Positions 48,532 through 60,122 of a stretch of 64,000 nucleotides of DNA are shown here, piece after piece. Each line of letters begins with the position of its first letter. The stretch's first letter is position 1. Location of the stretch: the NCBI RefSeq assembly GCF_000001735.4, contig NC_003070.9:22119971-22183970 (forward strand). Direction: 5' to 3'. The position numbers and the translations under genes were made by a program. The notes under the pieces were generated by a model that had not been told where the DNA came from, did no database searches, and worked only from the letters and a program-made list of their open reading frames with translations. The DNA comes from Arabidopsis thaliana (taxonomy: Eukaryota > Streptophyta > Magnoliopsida > Brassicales > Brassicaceae).

Positions 48532-50679
48532 ATGGCCCAAAGGTTGGAAGCAGAAGGAAATAAGAATTTTAAAGGCAAATCTAAGTGGGATGATGGATCC
48601 GACAAAGATGATATAGGAAAAATATCAGTAAGATGTGAAGATGGAGGCATAACGTACATCCGATTCGACTATATCAAGAGTGGACAACCGCAATATAATA
48701 CATTCCCAGGAAACCCGGGTAGAGGTATCCTCCAGACGGTATAACTTGACAACTGCTAACTAAGCTCCCTATTGACTATTGACTATGATCTAAATTTTCT
48801 TTACCGAATTATGCATGCAGTTTGACATTAACCACAAAAATGACGAACATCTTGAATCGGTTGAGGGTTATTACGATCCAAAGTCAGATGCGATTAAAGG
48901 ACTTCAATTCAAAACCAACATGAGGATTTCCGAACTGATAGGATATGCAAACGATGGTGCTACTAAGTTTTCACTAGCTGTGGAAGGAAAGAAGATCATC
49001 GGATTTCACGGAGCATACAACACATACCTTAACTCTCTTGGAGCATACGTTACTTGGATTGTTCCAACTAAATTGAAAGCAAAAGGTGGAAAAGGAGGCA
49101 AGGAGTGGAACGATGGAGCCGACCATGAAGGTATTACAAAAATATATGTACGAGGTGGTTATGAGGGTTTACAGTACGTCAAATTCGATTATATCAAGGA
49201 TGGGCAACAAATATATGGGTCACCCCATGGTGTTAGGGGTAGAGGTTTTACAGAGCTGGTATGTGTGACTTAAAATTTGATTCAACAGGCTTATTATTAG
49301 CTGTTAATCCAGTTATTGTTTCATTAACTCTACTTCTTTTTTTCTTTCTTTTTTTTTTGCAGTTTGAGATTAACCATCTCGACAAGGAATATTTGATTTC
49401 TGTTGAAGGCTACTATGACGAAGGGGAATCCGGGGTCATTCAAGGAATTCAATTCAAAACTAATATCAGGACTTCTGAATTGATGGGAGACAACAGAGGT
49501 AGGAAATTTTCCCTTGCAGCCAATGGAAAGAAGATTATCGGGTTTCATGGATATGCTGAGAAGAATCTAAACTCTCTTGGAGCATATTTCACAACTTCTC
49601 CTTTTACAAAACTGGAAGTTGGTACTACTTCGGCTGATCTTTGGGATGATGGTACTTTTGATGGCATAAGAAATGTTTACATTCACTATGATGGCGATGC
49701 TGTATGTTGTGTCGAGGTCGACTATGACAACAAAGGCAAAGTGGAAAAGCGTGAGCATGGAATAATGATTGCACCCTTCATAGAAAGAGGAGAGGTAATC
49801 ATAATTTCTACAACTCTTAGTATTCGTGGACTCGTACATGTGTGTTATTTAAAAGATTTTTACAAAGCCTTTTTTGTATGGCAGTTTGTGGTGGACTATC
49901 CTAATGAATTTATCACATCTGTGGAGGTGACTATATCAAAACAAAATGATTCGCCAGTTCCGTCATTGACTTCCGAAACAGTTGCGTCATTGACTTTCAA
50001 AACATCAAAAGGGAGAACTTCTTCAACATTTGGAAGTCCGGCTACTAAAAAATTTGTGCTTCAGAGCAAAGGTTGTGGCGTTGTTGGGTTCCTTGGACGG
50101 TCCAGTTATTATACTTATGCGCTTGGAGCACATTTCTGTCCGTTACCACCTCTTCCTGACGGAGAAAAAGTAGAAGCAAAAGGGGGTGATGGAGGAGCTT
50201 CTTGGGACGATGGCCGTTTTGATTGCATTAGAAAAATATACATAGGACACAGCGAAATGGGTATCGCATTCGTCAAGTTTCTCTACGACAAAGACAATAA
50301 GGTCGTGGTCGGAGATGATCATGGGAGCAAGACATTACTTGGAGTTGATGAGGTGATTACATCATTTTTCTTATGAACTTGTGTTCTTGATCAACTTATT
50401 TACACTGCAATTTTCTGGTTTTGGCAGTTTGAGTTGGAGCATCCAGATGAATACCTTATATCTGTCGAGGGTAGTTATGATGTAGTTGATGGAAGTGAAT
50501 CTGAAGTTATACGCATGCTTAGGTTCAAGACTAATATGCGTACCTCTCAACTCTTTGGACACGAGACAACATCAAACTTCACACTCCAGAAGGAATGTCA
50601 CAAGATCGTCGGGTTCCATGGAAAAATAGGTGAGATGCTTCATCAAATTGGGGTCCATGTCCTACCCATTACAGATTGA
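48532..50679 (+). CDS. Four-domain jacalin-related lectin (array gene 3)
   Basis: Five phase-0 exons (48532-48738, 48821-49258, 49363-49794, 49885-50352, 50428-50679) encode 598 residues. The start [12 protein letters not shown] aligns with M-QRLEA of its paralogues. Domain layout and intron positions equal those of the gene at 39948. Domain starts are [31 protein letters not shown] and [11 protein letters not shown]. The contact-loop position normally Asp is Asn (YLNSLG), Asn (NLNSLG), Tyr (YYTYALG) and His (MLHQIG). Domain 3 has a 9-residue insertion (around VPSLTSETV), giving exon 4 its extra length. A frame runs open through the intron between exons 3 and 4, but splice sites and paralogues support the intron. 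Recalled as AT1G60110. Confidence 0.9.
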
Positions 50680-51379
50680 GCTCAAAATGAAACATTCTCG
50701 AGCAAGTTTGTTCATGTTCTTTAATTATCTCCTATCATGTACTCTACTACATATTATTTCCTTATGCTTTATGGCTTGTACGTATTCCCCATTTTCATGT
50801 AATAATAAAACAAAGATTGCTTTTAAAATTCAGTTCTTTAAAAATTAATTCTTTAGGGAATTAGATTTGAATCCAGCAGGTAAAACTTAAATAACTTATT
50901 TCCATTTCAAGGAAAAGTATTCTTCTTATGGAAGAAACTACTTAAAAAATTGGTTATCAATACAATTACTAATAATGAGAGTTATCAGAATTCAGAAGTA
51001 AACAAAAATCAAGGAAAGTTATACAGAAACCAAAAGCAGAGCTAGAAAGCTTACGCCTTAAAATGCGGCAGTTTTGAAGTCATGTCAGCCTTTAATTGCA
51101 TACCTCAGCATTACTTTCGTCGCTGATAAGAAAAAAGTTGCTTTTACGTTCCTCATTCGCGAGGAAGAACTGAAAGTGTTACTAGATTTGAGTATTCGCT
51201 GTCGTGTATTTAACCAAACACTCTAAATACCACTTGTTATATACTGAGGGCATTCAATTTCTTGATCTAGCTTGATCGAATAATGAACTTACCTCATTAT
51301 ACTCAAATCAAACACAGCAAAAACACTTTGACTTTGACAGGGATTAAGAACAGAACAAAATTGAGAAGAAAACTAGAGG
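50680..51379. other. 3' flank of array gene 3, with an orphan exon-like piece
   Basis: 50680-50895 matches the 3' flank of array gene 4 (56352-56590). Beyond that the two differ. 51104-51169 on the minus strand looks like a single captured exon and is reported as a finding. Confidence 0.5.
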
Positions 51380-52230
51380 ACATGGTGTAAGTGTAACGGA
51401 GAGCTTTTATATTTGTGTCATTAGAAGAAAAAATATCTGATTTTGAACATGTAATGAATTATTGGAAGACACATCTGAAGTAGATAATAAGAAAACTTTT
51501 AGATCATACACAAGACAGTATTATATACAAACACAATTGGAAAGAGAGCTGTTTCTTGCTCATAACTCGTAAGCTACGTACAAACCTGACCTAAAACAGG
51601 CCCAAATCTCGCAACATTAAGTTTCGTCTCTCTGTTTTTTCTTCGTGTTGTCTATGTACAAATCATGTTTTCTTATCATGATTCAAATTCACTTTTATCC
51701 CCTGCCCTACATTTCTTGGTATACATTGACAAGAACTACAGTCCGGGTCAGCATCTTGGTGATGCCAGACTAAAGCACGCTCTTTCGCTTCTATACTGGA
51801 TCCATCGGTAGTCTCTGTATATAGTCTCATAATAGGTTCCACAACTTTCTTCCACTCGAGGTCATCAGATAAGCCGCTTGTTTCCCAGTCAGAATTCAGA
51901 AGACTTATTCCACCTGCATTACATAGGTTTTCTTCTAAGTTTTTCTTTCCCACCCACCAGATTCAGAATTAAGACAGAACAGTAACTTACCTTGTGAAGT
52001 AACCGTGTTCAGCCGCTATTCCAAGATTCTCACACGGTGCAAGCCATTCGCTCAAAGAAACTTTTCCGCTCCCGCTGACAATAAATATAGTGTTGTTAGG
52101 ATCACGTCACAGTGCCTTCAAAGCAGATATAACTTCAGCACTTGGGTCCTTTACGATGGAGGCCTCAGGAACTAAAGTACCATCAGAATCAAGAAATATT
52201 GCTCTCTTGCTCGATCGTCTGTAAGTACTA
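51380..52230 (-). pseudogene. Broken duplicate of the TPS10 3' end
   Basis: 51380-51715 matches the TPS10 3' flank (56905-57240). The sequence then jumps at about 51725 straight into exon 2 (DADPD, ALVWHHQ), skipping exon 3 and intron 2. Exon 2 has an 8-base insertion (about 51893) that breaks the frame. The exon 1 part includes FLDSDGTLVPEASIVKDPS, where the intact gene has DYDGT, so the second residue of the phosphatase motif has changed. Similarity ends near 52230. It cannot make a trehalose-phosphate enzyme. The order jacalin gene followed by TPS10 3' end is the same as in the intact copy, showing a joint segmental duplication. Confidence 0.88.
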
Positions 52231-52249
52231 GCTTTTCGGACCAGATTTG

Positions 52250-52815
52250 GACATTTTGAATTTGTGGTTATGTCTTTCAGTTTAACTAATACTATAGCTA
52301 TACTCATAGATTTGATTAACAGAGTATTTAGACGGCACTTGGACGAATTTATTATAGTGTTCATCGATGATATCTTGGTGTATTCAAAAAGTTGAGAAAA
52401 ATATGTTGAACACTTGAGATTGATACTTCAGAGGTTGAAGGAAGAGTAGTTACATGCTAAACTTAGCAAATGCGAATTTTGCCTTCAAAAAGTTTTGTTT
52501 TTGGAACATTTGGTAACTACAAGAGGCAATAAGTAAGTGGAAGCAGCCAAGCAATATTTTAGAGATCCGTATTTTTCTAGGTTTGGCAAGATACTATAAG
52601 GTTCATAATTTTTTTTTCTCAAATGGCTAAACCACTCACTCAACTACTTCGCCAAGGAACTAAGTTTGTTTGGAGTAAGTCTTATGAGTAGAGTTTTGGA
52701 GCACTAAAGCAAAAGGGTAACTTTTGCTCCGTTGTTAGCTCTTCCGAGATCTGGTGAAGGGTATATGTTGGACGCTAATGCTTATTTATTATGATTGTGA
52801 TGTGTTTCGATGCAA
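52250..52815 (+). mobile_element. Ty3/Gypsy retrotransposon relic (reverse transcriptase to RNase H)
   Basis: The translation reads [15 protein letters not shown], then the catalytic YxDD-type motif as [12 protein letters not shown], then EHLRLILQRLKEE, KCEFCLQKVLFL, and further on KPLTQLLRQGTKFVW and LALPRSGEGY at the RNase H start. Several stops and shifts break it (for example a stop right after VYSKS). No LTRs, gag or integrase are visible. It abuts the TPS10 fragment directly at about 52240. Confidence 0.88.
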
Positions 52816-53319
52816 GAGATCAAGGTGATCATGGTGGTGTTTGTGGTGTTAACGGTGGTGGTAGCAGTGAAAAGCACGCCTTCCATCATTCTCGCCGTGG
52901 ACGTTCTACATTAGTAACATTACCGTGAAGCCAAACATCTTCACACGTTCCAAATAGGGGTCATTCAATGTAATCTCATCAAAAATTCTGATATGTTTGT
53001 TGAACACTCGAAAAAATCTGATTTGGAATTCAACCCAATTAAAATTTTAGATTTTGTTTTTGTTGATAATAGAAAAGAGAAAGAGAAACAAAAGGACAGA
53101 AGAGAGAGTTGACAAAGATGCAACAAAATAAGGGCAGTGTCATTTTTTTATGGATATTTTCATGTTGCTCAATATTACGATAATGCACATTTTTCTTTAG
53201 TTTAATTATTATTCAGTCGTATATTATAGAGTGCAATTTCTCTGAAAACTTTTAAGCATGTACTATTTTCCAAAACTGGCTAATGGGGTTTTAAGATGCC
53301 AAAAAAAAAAATTACAAAA
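52816..53319. other. Non-coding spacer with a Gly/His-rich coding-like patch
   Basis: 52820-52920 on the plus strand reads DQGDHGGVCGVNGGGSSEKH, GC-richer than its surroundings, but it has no start or family match. The rest is AT-rich. Confidence 0.35.
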
Positions 53320-54208
53320 AAAAAATGTCTTAAGCTAAAACTACGCAGAATACAAATAGTTATAAATTATCAAACAAATAATACTTGCCTAGAAATTTAA
53401 TAAACAAAACGCTGTAAGCTATCCTATAAACTTAACCAAATGATAATCAATTAAAGTCTTCTATCGAATATGTGAACTACATTAAATAGATACCAGTGCC
53501 CAAAAAAAAGAATTAAATACAATGCATTGACCAAATTAAATAATTACAATCCAAGTACGCTTCCATTATGTGCCCAATATTACTTTTCAAATCATGAATC
53601 GAATTTAGAGTCTTTTCTCTCTTGCCAGCTATACTTTTTATCCAATCTGTAGAGGAAATTTAGCTAAAAGACATTTTTTTTTTTCTATATTTATGAAACT
53701 AAATCTTTTTTTATCATGATTATATTTTAATTTAAATGTTCTAAGAGTCACCCGAAAATAATTTTACGTTTTAATGGGTTTGTGTATCGTAATAGATTTA
53801 TCTATATCTATTTGTAATGGGTTTAACTTTCTATATCAAATGATACATAAGTTGACGAAAAAAGAAGGACATGTTCTAGGATGGCTTGCGTAATATAAAC
53901 TGACTGGCGAATACCGAGTCATATTTTACATTTTTAAAAGACAAAAAAAAAAAACAAATTGGTATAGAAAGACTCCAAACGTGTATATGAAAGAAACCTT
54001 CATATATCCATGAGCTTTTACATCTCTACAGCACTCTCTCTCGCTCTCCTCCACCATCAGAGGTCTGCTCTCTCTCTTTCTTCTTTGATTTTCAATATGC
54101 TTCGATTTACCTAAGGGTTATCTATTTTTATATTTTAACTACAAACTTGTAAAAAAGCACATGTGAGTATATTTATGAATGATTGACTAACAAACACAAT
54201 GCTCCTCC
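53320..54208 (+). promoter_or_regulatory. Upstream region of jacalin array gene 4
   Basis: 53320-53600 matches the spacer upstream of array gene 2 and serves as the empty site for the Mutator-like insertion there. The shared promoter block (CATATTTTACATTTTTAAAAG and ACTCCAAACGTGTA) lies at 53925-53990; its TATA core is weakened to TTTTTAAAAG. The leader contains a CT-rich tract at 54030-54085. Confidence 0.5.
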
Positions 54209-56351
54209 ATGTCTCAAGTTTTTTCAAATCTGTTCCAGATGACCCAAAGGTTGGAAGCACAAGGTCAAAAGACCCTGGATAGCCCATTTGTGTGGGATGA
54301 TGGATCCGACCATGATGACGTAACAAAAATACATGTAAGAGGTGACTCTCGAGGCATAAACTGCATCCGATTTGATTATATCAAGAGTGGACAACGGAAA
54401 TATAAATCATTCTATGGTCCCTCGTGGGCAGGTTTCACCCAAACGGTATAATTTGGATCTACTAACTAAACTCCCTTCATTTTACTGTTAATGTTGATTT
54501 TGTTTCATCAAATTATGCAGTTTAAGATTAACCATAAAGAAGATGAACAACTTGAATCTGTTGAGGGTTTTTATAAGCCAGACTCGCGTACAATTGTAGG
54601 ACTTCAATTTAAAACCAACTTGAGGATTTCTGAACTGATAGGACATGGAAAAAAGGATGATACTAAGTTTTCATTAGCTGTGGACGGAAAGAAAATCATC
54701 GGGTTTCACGGATGTTCCGGCAGTTACCTAGAGTCTCTTGGAGCATATTTCACTTGCATTGCTCCAACTAGAATGGAAGCAAAAGGAGCAAAAGGAGGAA
54801 CGGATTGGAACGATGGAGCTGACCATGAAGGTGTTGCAAAAATATACGTCCGAGGTGGGCGTGATTGTATACAATACATCAAGTTCGATTATGTCAAGGA
54901 TAGAAAATATATATATGGGCCAGCCCATGGTGTCAGGGGTAGAGGTTTCACAGAGTCTGTATGTATGGCTTGGGATATGATTCAAGGACTTTATTATAAG
55001 CTGTTAATGTAGAATTTCTTTCATCAACTTTTTTGCAGTTCGAGATTAACCATCTCGACAATGAATATATGGTATCTGTTGAGGGTTATTATGACGAAGG
55101 TGATTCGGGGATCATTCAGGGAATTCAATTCAGAACTAATATCAAGACTTCAGAACTGATAGGATACAACAATGGTAAGAAGTTTTCACTTGCAGCCAAT
55201 GGAAAGAAGATCATTGGGTTTCATGGATATGCTGACCAGAATCTAAACTCTCTTGGAGCATATTTCACAACCTCTCCTTTTATTAAATTGGAATCCAGGG
55301 AATCTACTGGTGATCTCTGGGATGATGGCACTTTTGAAGGTGTAAGGAAGGTGTGCATTCATAAACAGCCGGTTTTATATTCAGTGATCCAATTCGAGTA
55401 TGTAAACAGAGGCGAGGTGGAAAATCGTGACCTGGGGTTGAGGGTATTTATAGCAGAAGAAGGAGAGGTAATGATTCCTATAACTCTTAATATTCGTCAA
55501 CTTGTTTATGTGTTAGTTGTTGAATAAATTATAGCAAGCCTTTTTTTAATTTTATTATTATTATTGCAGTTTGTTGTGAACTATCCTTACGAATTTATCA
55601 TATCTGTGGAGGGGACATTCACAAATGAAAAAGATCCTCATGTTGCGTCATTGACTTTCAAAACATCAAAAGGGAGAACTTCTTCAACATTTGGAACTCC
55701 GGGTACTAAAAAATTTGTGCTTCAGAGCAAAGGTTGTGGCGTTGTTGGGTTCCATGGAGTGTTGTCCAATGATTATATTTCTGGGCTTGGAGCATATTTC
55801 CGTCTGCTGCCACCTCTTCCTGACGGAGAAAAAGTAGAAGCAAAAGGTGGTGATGGAGGAGCTTCTTGGGACGATGGCGGTTTTGATTGCATTAGAAAGA
55901 TATACATAGGACACGGCGAGATGGGTATCGCATTTGTAAAGTTTCTCTACGACAAGGACAATAAGTTCGTGGTCGGAGATGATCATGGGAGCAAGACATT
56001 ACTTGGAGTTGATGAGGTGATTACTTCATTTTCGTTATGAACATGTGTTCTTGATCAACTTAATATTTACATCGAACTTTTTGTTGTTTTTTGTGGCAGT
56101 TTGAGTTGGAGCATCCAGATGAATACCTGATATCTGTGGAGGGTAGTTATGATGTAGTAGATGGAAGTGAATCCGAAGTTATACTCATGCTTAGGTTCAA
56201 GACCAATATGCGAACCTCTCAAGTCTTTGGACTCGACACAACATCAAGCTTCATACTCGAGAAGGAATGTCACAAGATCGTCGGGTTCCATGGGAAAATA
56301 GGTAAGATGCTTCATCAAATTGGGGTCCATGTCTTACCTATTATAGATTGA
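54209..56351 (+). CDS. Four-domain jacalin-related lectin (array gene 4)
   Basis: Five phase-0 exons (54209-54445, 54521-54958, 55039-55467, 55570-56016, 56100-56351) encode 600 residues. The start [19 protein letters not shown] lines up with the pseudogene at 44309. A second in-frame Met, ten codons on, matches the start of array gene 3 and could also be used. Domain starts are [31 protein letters not shown] and [11 protein letters not shown]. The loop position normally Asp is Glu (YLESLG), Asn (NLNSLG), Ser/Ile (YISGLG) and His (MLHQIG). No signal peptide is present. Exons 4 and 5 are very close to those of array gene 3, while exons 1 and 2 are closest to the pseudogene. Recalled as AT1G60130. 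Confidence 0.9.
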
Positions 56352-57275
56352 GCATCTTCAGATATTATATATGAGCTCGAATGAAACATTCTCGAGCAAG
56401 TTTGATGTTTGATCATGTTCTTTAATGGCCTCCTATCATCTACTCTAACTATGTATTATTTCCTATGTTTTATGGCTTGTATTCCACATTTTCAGGTAAT
56501 AATAAGACAGCGTTTGCGTTTAAAATTCAGTTCTTTTAAATTCAATTCGTTAAGGAATTAGATTTGAATCCAGCCAGTATAACATAAACAACATCTTTCC
56601 ATTTCAAGGAAACTTGCTACGCAAACCATCAGTGTATTAATCGTTGTTGATTATGCTAATGGTAAGAAGCGTGGTGGGTTGGGTCAATATGATTTTCATA
56701 GCCGAGTATCCCAAGTGGTCACAGCATGGTCCATACTTCTTTTGGCAAAGGGTCCTAAGGTCAAGTATATCTTTCGATAGATGGACTCGGTCCATTCTTG
56801 GGGACACTTCGAACGGGTGTACGATCCCATGAACTCCACTTTTTGTGAACTGATTATGTGATCGAGAACAAAACTCAAGAACTTCCATAATGGCTACGAC
56901 AATGTAAACATGGTGTAAGTGTAACCAAACGCTTTTATATTTTGTAACGACAATTAGAAGAAAAATATCTAAGTTTGAATATGTAATTAATAGAAAACAC
57001 CGCCGAAATAGATTCTTAAGGAGAAAACAAGAAACTTTAGATCATACACGAGACATTATTATATACAAACACAAATGGAAAGAGCTGTTTCCTGCTCATA
57101 AGTCGTAAGTTACGTACATGTACAAACCTGAACTAAAACAGGTCCAAATCTCGCAACATTAGGTTTTGCCTCTCTGTTTTTGCGTGTTTTCTATGTACAA
57201 ATCATGTTTTTTATCATGATTCAAATTCACATTTTCCCCTACATAACTTGGTAACCCCCGTTGATCTCTGATTTC
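56352..57275. other. 3' flanks of array gene 4 and TPS10, with an inserted GC-richer block
   Basis: 56352-56600 is the jacalin 3' flank and 56905-57275 the TPS10 3' UTR and flank, both duplicated near 50.7 and 51.4 kb. The block 56640-56890 between them has no counterpart there. It is GC-richer and open in several frames, but I recognise no family in it. Confidence 0.5.
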
Positions 57276-60103
57276 TCATACCACGCTTTCGAAGGAGACT
57301 CTGAGGTGAGAAGGGTACCTAGGCTTTGGGCTCGAAGTGTTGGCAAGTCCTTGAAGCAACTTCACCACGTCGCTTACTTCATCGAGGAAGTATTTGGCTT
57401 TGCTCGGTTTTCTTCCCACAGTACACGCGAATATCTCTGTAGACATTGACGATGATTGAGCTGAGAGGGTTGTTGATATGTTTTCAAACATCTCCTCGTC
57501 TGATCTATCATCCCCAATGCATACCACAAAATCTGGCGCTATCCCATCTTCAAGCATTCGGCTAAGAATTTTCCCGGTGACAAGCCCTTTGCTTACTCCC
57601 TGTTAGTCCAAAAATCTCAGATTAAGACTACGTACAAACCAGACAATATAAGGACTGCTTTAATTTAGTGAAATGAAACCGAGACATTATGAATCATGGA
57701 AAATTTGGAGATATTTCTCATCAACAGAAGATCGGTGGCGAATGTGTACTTACCTGAGGCTTAACTTCAACGATTTGGTGGCCTCTGTTCACAATAACTG
57801 GTTCATTCACAAGAACAGTTTCTAGATGGTCCAGTAGTTCCTTGGCTTGACAAGAACCAAAGTCTGGGTCAGCATCTTGGTGATGCCAGACTAAAGCACT
57901 CTCTTTTGCTTCTATATTGGATCCATCAGTAGTCTCTGTATAAAGTCTCATAATAGGTTCCACAACTTTCTTCCACTCAAGGTCATCAGATAAGCCGCTT
58001 GTTTCCCAGTCAGAAGACTTATTCCACCTGCATTACATAGATTATCTTCTAAGTATTTCTTTCCCACCAGAAATTTTCATAAAACTTTCAGAATTAAGAC
58101 AAACCAGTAACTTACCTTGTAAAGTAACCATGTTCAGCCGCTATTCCAAGATTCTCACATGGCGCAAGCCACTCGCTCAAAGAAACTTTTCCCCTCCCGC
58201 TAACAATAAATATAGTGTTGTTAGGATCACTACACAGTGCCTTCAACGCAGATATAACTTCAGCACTTGGGTCCTTTACAATCGAGGTCTCAGGAACTAA
58301 AGTACCATCATAATCAAGAAATATTGCTCTCTTGCTCGATCTTCTGTAAGCACTAACAGTTTGCTCAATGGATAGCCTTCTGAAATTAGGAGAGAGAGCG
58401 ACAAGCCTGAAACCCAAACCCCAACCCACACCCCAGCACCGTTTACTGTAATGATCTCGAGATGCCCTCTCCAAATCCTGCGAAAAGCTGCGCGCCCAAT
58501 AACCCACATCATGTGTACTAATGTAGTGAAAGTGTTTTTTATGTCGTAGTTGCTTCTCAAAATCAGACATGGTAATAGCAGAATATAGTGAATCGGCTAC
58601 CGCGTCAACGTCCCAAGGATTAACCCTAATCGCACCACTTAGAGAAGGCGAGCAACCAATGAACTCGGACAGAACAAGGGTGCTTGTGCGAGGCAAATCA
58701 TCACTTACTCCCAAAGACTTATTCATACTAGGAGTTCCCTGCCGACAAACAGTGTACTTGTACGGAACTAAGTTCATCCCATCCCTCACTGCATTGACTA
58801 TGCAGCATTCTGCCAGGGCATAATAGGCAGACTTCTCAAACCGAGGAACAGGGCGATCAATCAGAACCACTGGCTCATAATCATGTGAACCATAACGCTC
58901 GTTGATTCTTTTAACAGTATCATACGTTTCTTTCCTCGCTTCCTGAACGTCTTTACCTGAGCCTCTGGCTGGGTTCACAATCTGAATAAGAACTATTTTC
59001 CCTAGCATGCTAGGATATTGCTGAAGGAGGTGTTCAAAGGCCAAAATTTTAAGACTTAAACCTTTGAATATATCCATGTCATCAACACCGAGAATTATCT
59101 TTTTACCCCGATACTTTTCTTGAATCTCTTTCAGCTTTTCAGCTGTAGCAGGAAGATTCAGAACGGATTCCAGCCTTCCCATGTGAATACCTATAGGAAG
59201 AATCTTCAGAAAAACTGTACGTCCCAAGTAGTCAAGAGCAATATGCCCTCTCTTAGATTCATACTCCAATCCAAGCATTCTACAGCAGCATGACAAGAAA
59301 TGCCGTGCATAATCAAACGTGTGAAAACCAATTAAGTCACAATTTAAGAGCCCTCTTAGTAGTTCCTCTCGAACAGGTAAGGTTCGATAAATTTCTGAAG
59401 AAGGGAATGGACTGTGGAGGAAGAAACCAAGCTTAACCCTGTGAAACCGCCTTCTCAAAAATGTTGGGAGAACCATTAAATGATAGTCATGAATCCAGAT
59501 ATAATCTTCTTCAAGATTAATCACACCCATTACCTTATCTGCAAATATCTTGTTGGCAGAAACATATGCCTGCCAAAGACCACGATCAAACCGTTCACCA
59601 TGATCAGGACACATGGGTAACATGTAATGGAAAAGTGGCCATAGTTGCTGTTTACAAAAGCCAAGGTAGAATTTTTTATGCACATCTTGTGGGAGGAAAG
59701 TCGCTACACAATTGAATTCCTCAAAAAGATTATGGGAAACCTCGTCTTGCTCACTAACATCAACATGCGTCTTGAGCGATCCAACATAAATGACTTCAGT
59801 CTCTGGAGAAAAACCATCCTTGAGATGTAACAGGGGAGAATCATTGTCGAGACTGAATTTCCACTTTCCAGTTTCTGAATCCTTTTTACCATTCAAAGGA
59901 AGAAAATTGGCCACAATGATTTTCCGCTCACGGCAAGGTAATGAAATGACATCTGAATCGCCATCACTAATTCCATATCCATCAACGTCAGAGATAATGC
60001 CAGGAACAGTCATCACTCTTGGAAGATATCTCGGAGTCTGAGGAATGTCCAAAAGATCCCCAGAGGCCAAGTCTAATAGATTTCCAAATGATTTTGACCC
60101 CAT
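57276..60103 (-). CDS. TPS10: Class II trehalose-6-phosphate synthase-like protein TPS10
   Basis: Three exons (60103-58116, 58027-57754, 57599-57276) encode 861 residues. A short N-terminal region (MGSKSFGNLLDLASGDLLDI) is followed by a GT20 synthase-like domain (about 60-545: HDYHLMVLP, FFLHSPFPSSEIYRTLP, DLIGFHTFDYARHFLS) and a HAD phosphatase-like domain (about 590-840) with LDYDGTLVP, VSGRG and GDDRSDEEMF. Class II TPS proteins usually lack measurable synthase activity and are thought to act as regulators in trehalose-6-phosphate/sugar signalling. The ATG at 60103 is the first in-frame ATG and has a strong context (ACAATGG). An upstream out-of-frame ATG lies 19 bases before. Length and splicing fit AT1G60140. 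A partial copy lies at 51.4-52.2 kb. Confidence 0.96.
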
Positions 60104-60122
60104 TGTTGGAACCAAAAACCAT
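59988..60122 (-). promoter_or_regulatory. Upstream ORF overlapping the TPS10 start codon
   Basis: An ATG at 60122 (context TTTCATGG) opens a 44-codon frame that runs past the TPS10 ATG in a different frame and stops at TGA 59990-59988. It lies downstream of a likely 5' UTR splice acceptor (TTTTTTTTACAG, about 60143), so it should be in the mature mRNA. It could lower TPS10 translation. Confidence 0.6.

Noticed and set aside
49261..50376. A 371-codon open frame running through two lectin exons
   Set aside because: It reads through the intron 49795-49884. The paralogues have GT-AG introns at the same place and the intron part does not match any jacalin strand.
60103..60115. A longer TPS10 N-terminus starting before MGSKSF
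   Set aside because: The upstream in-frame codon at 60115 is TTG, not ATG. 60103 is the first in-frame ATG with good context.
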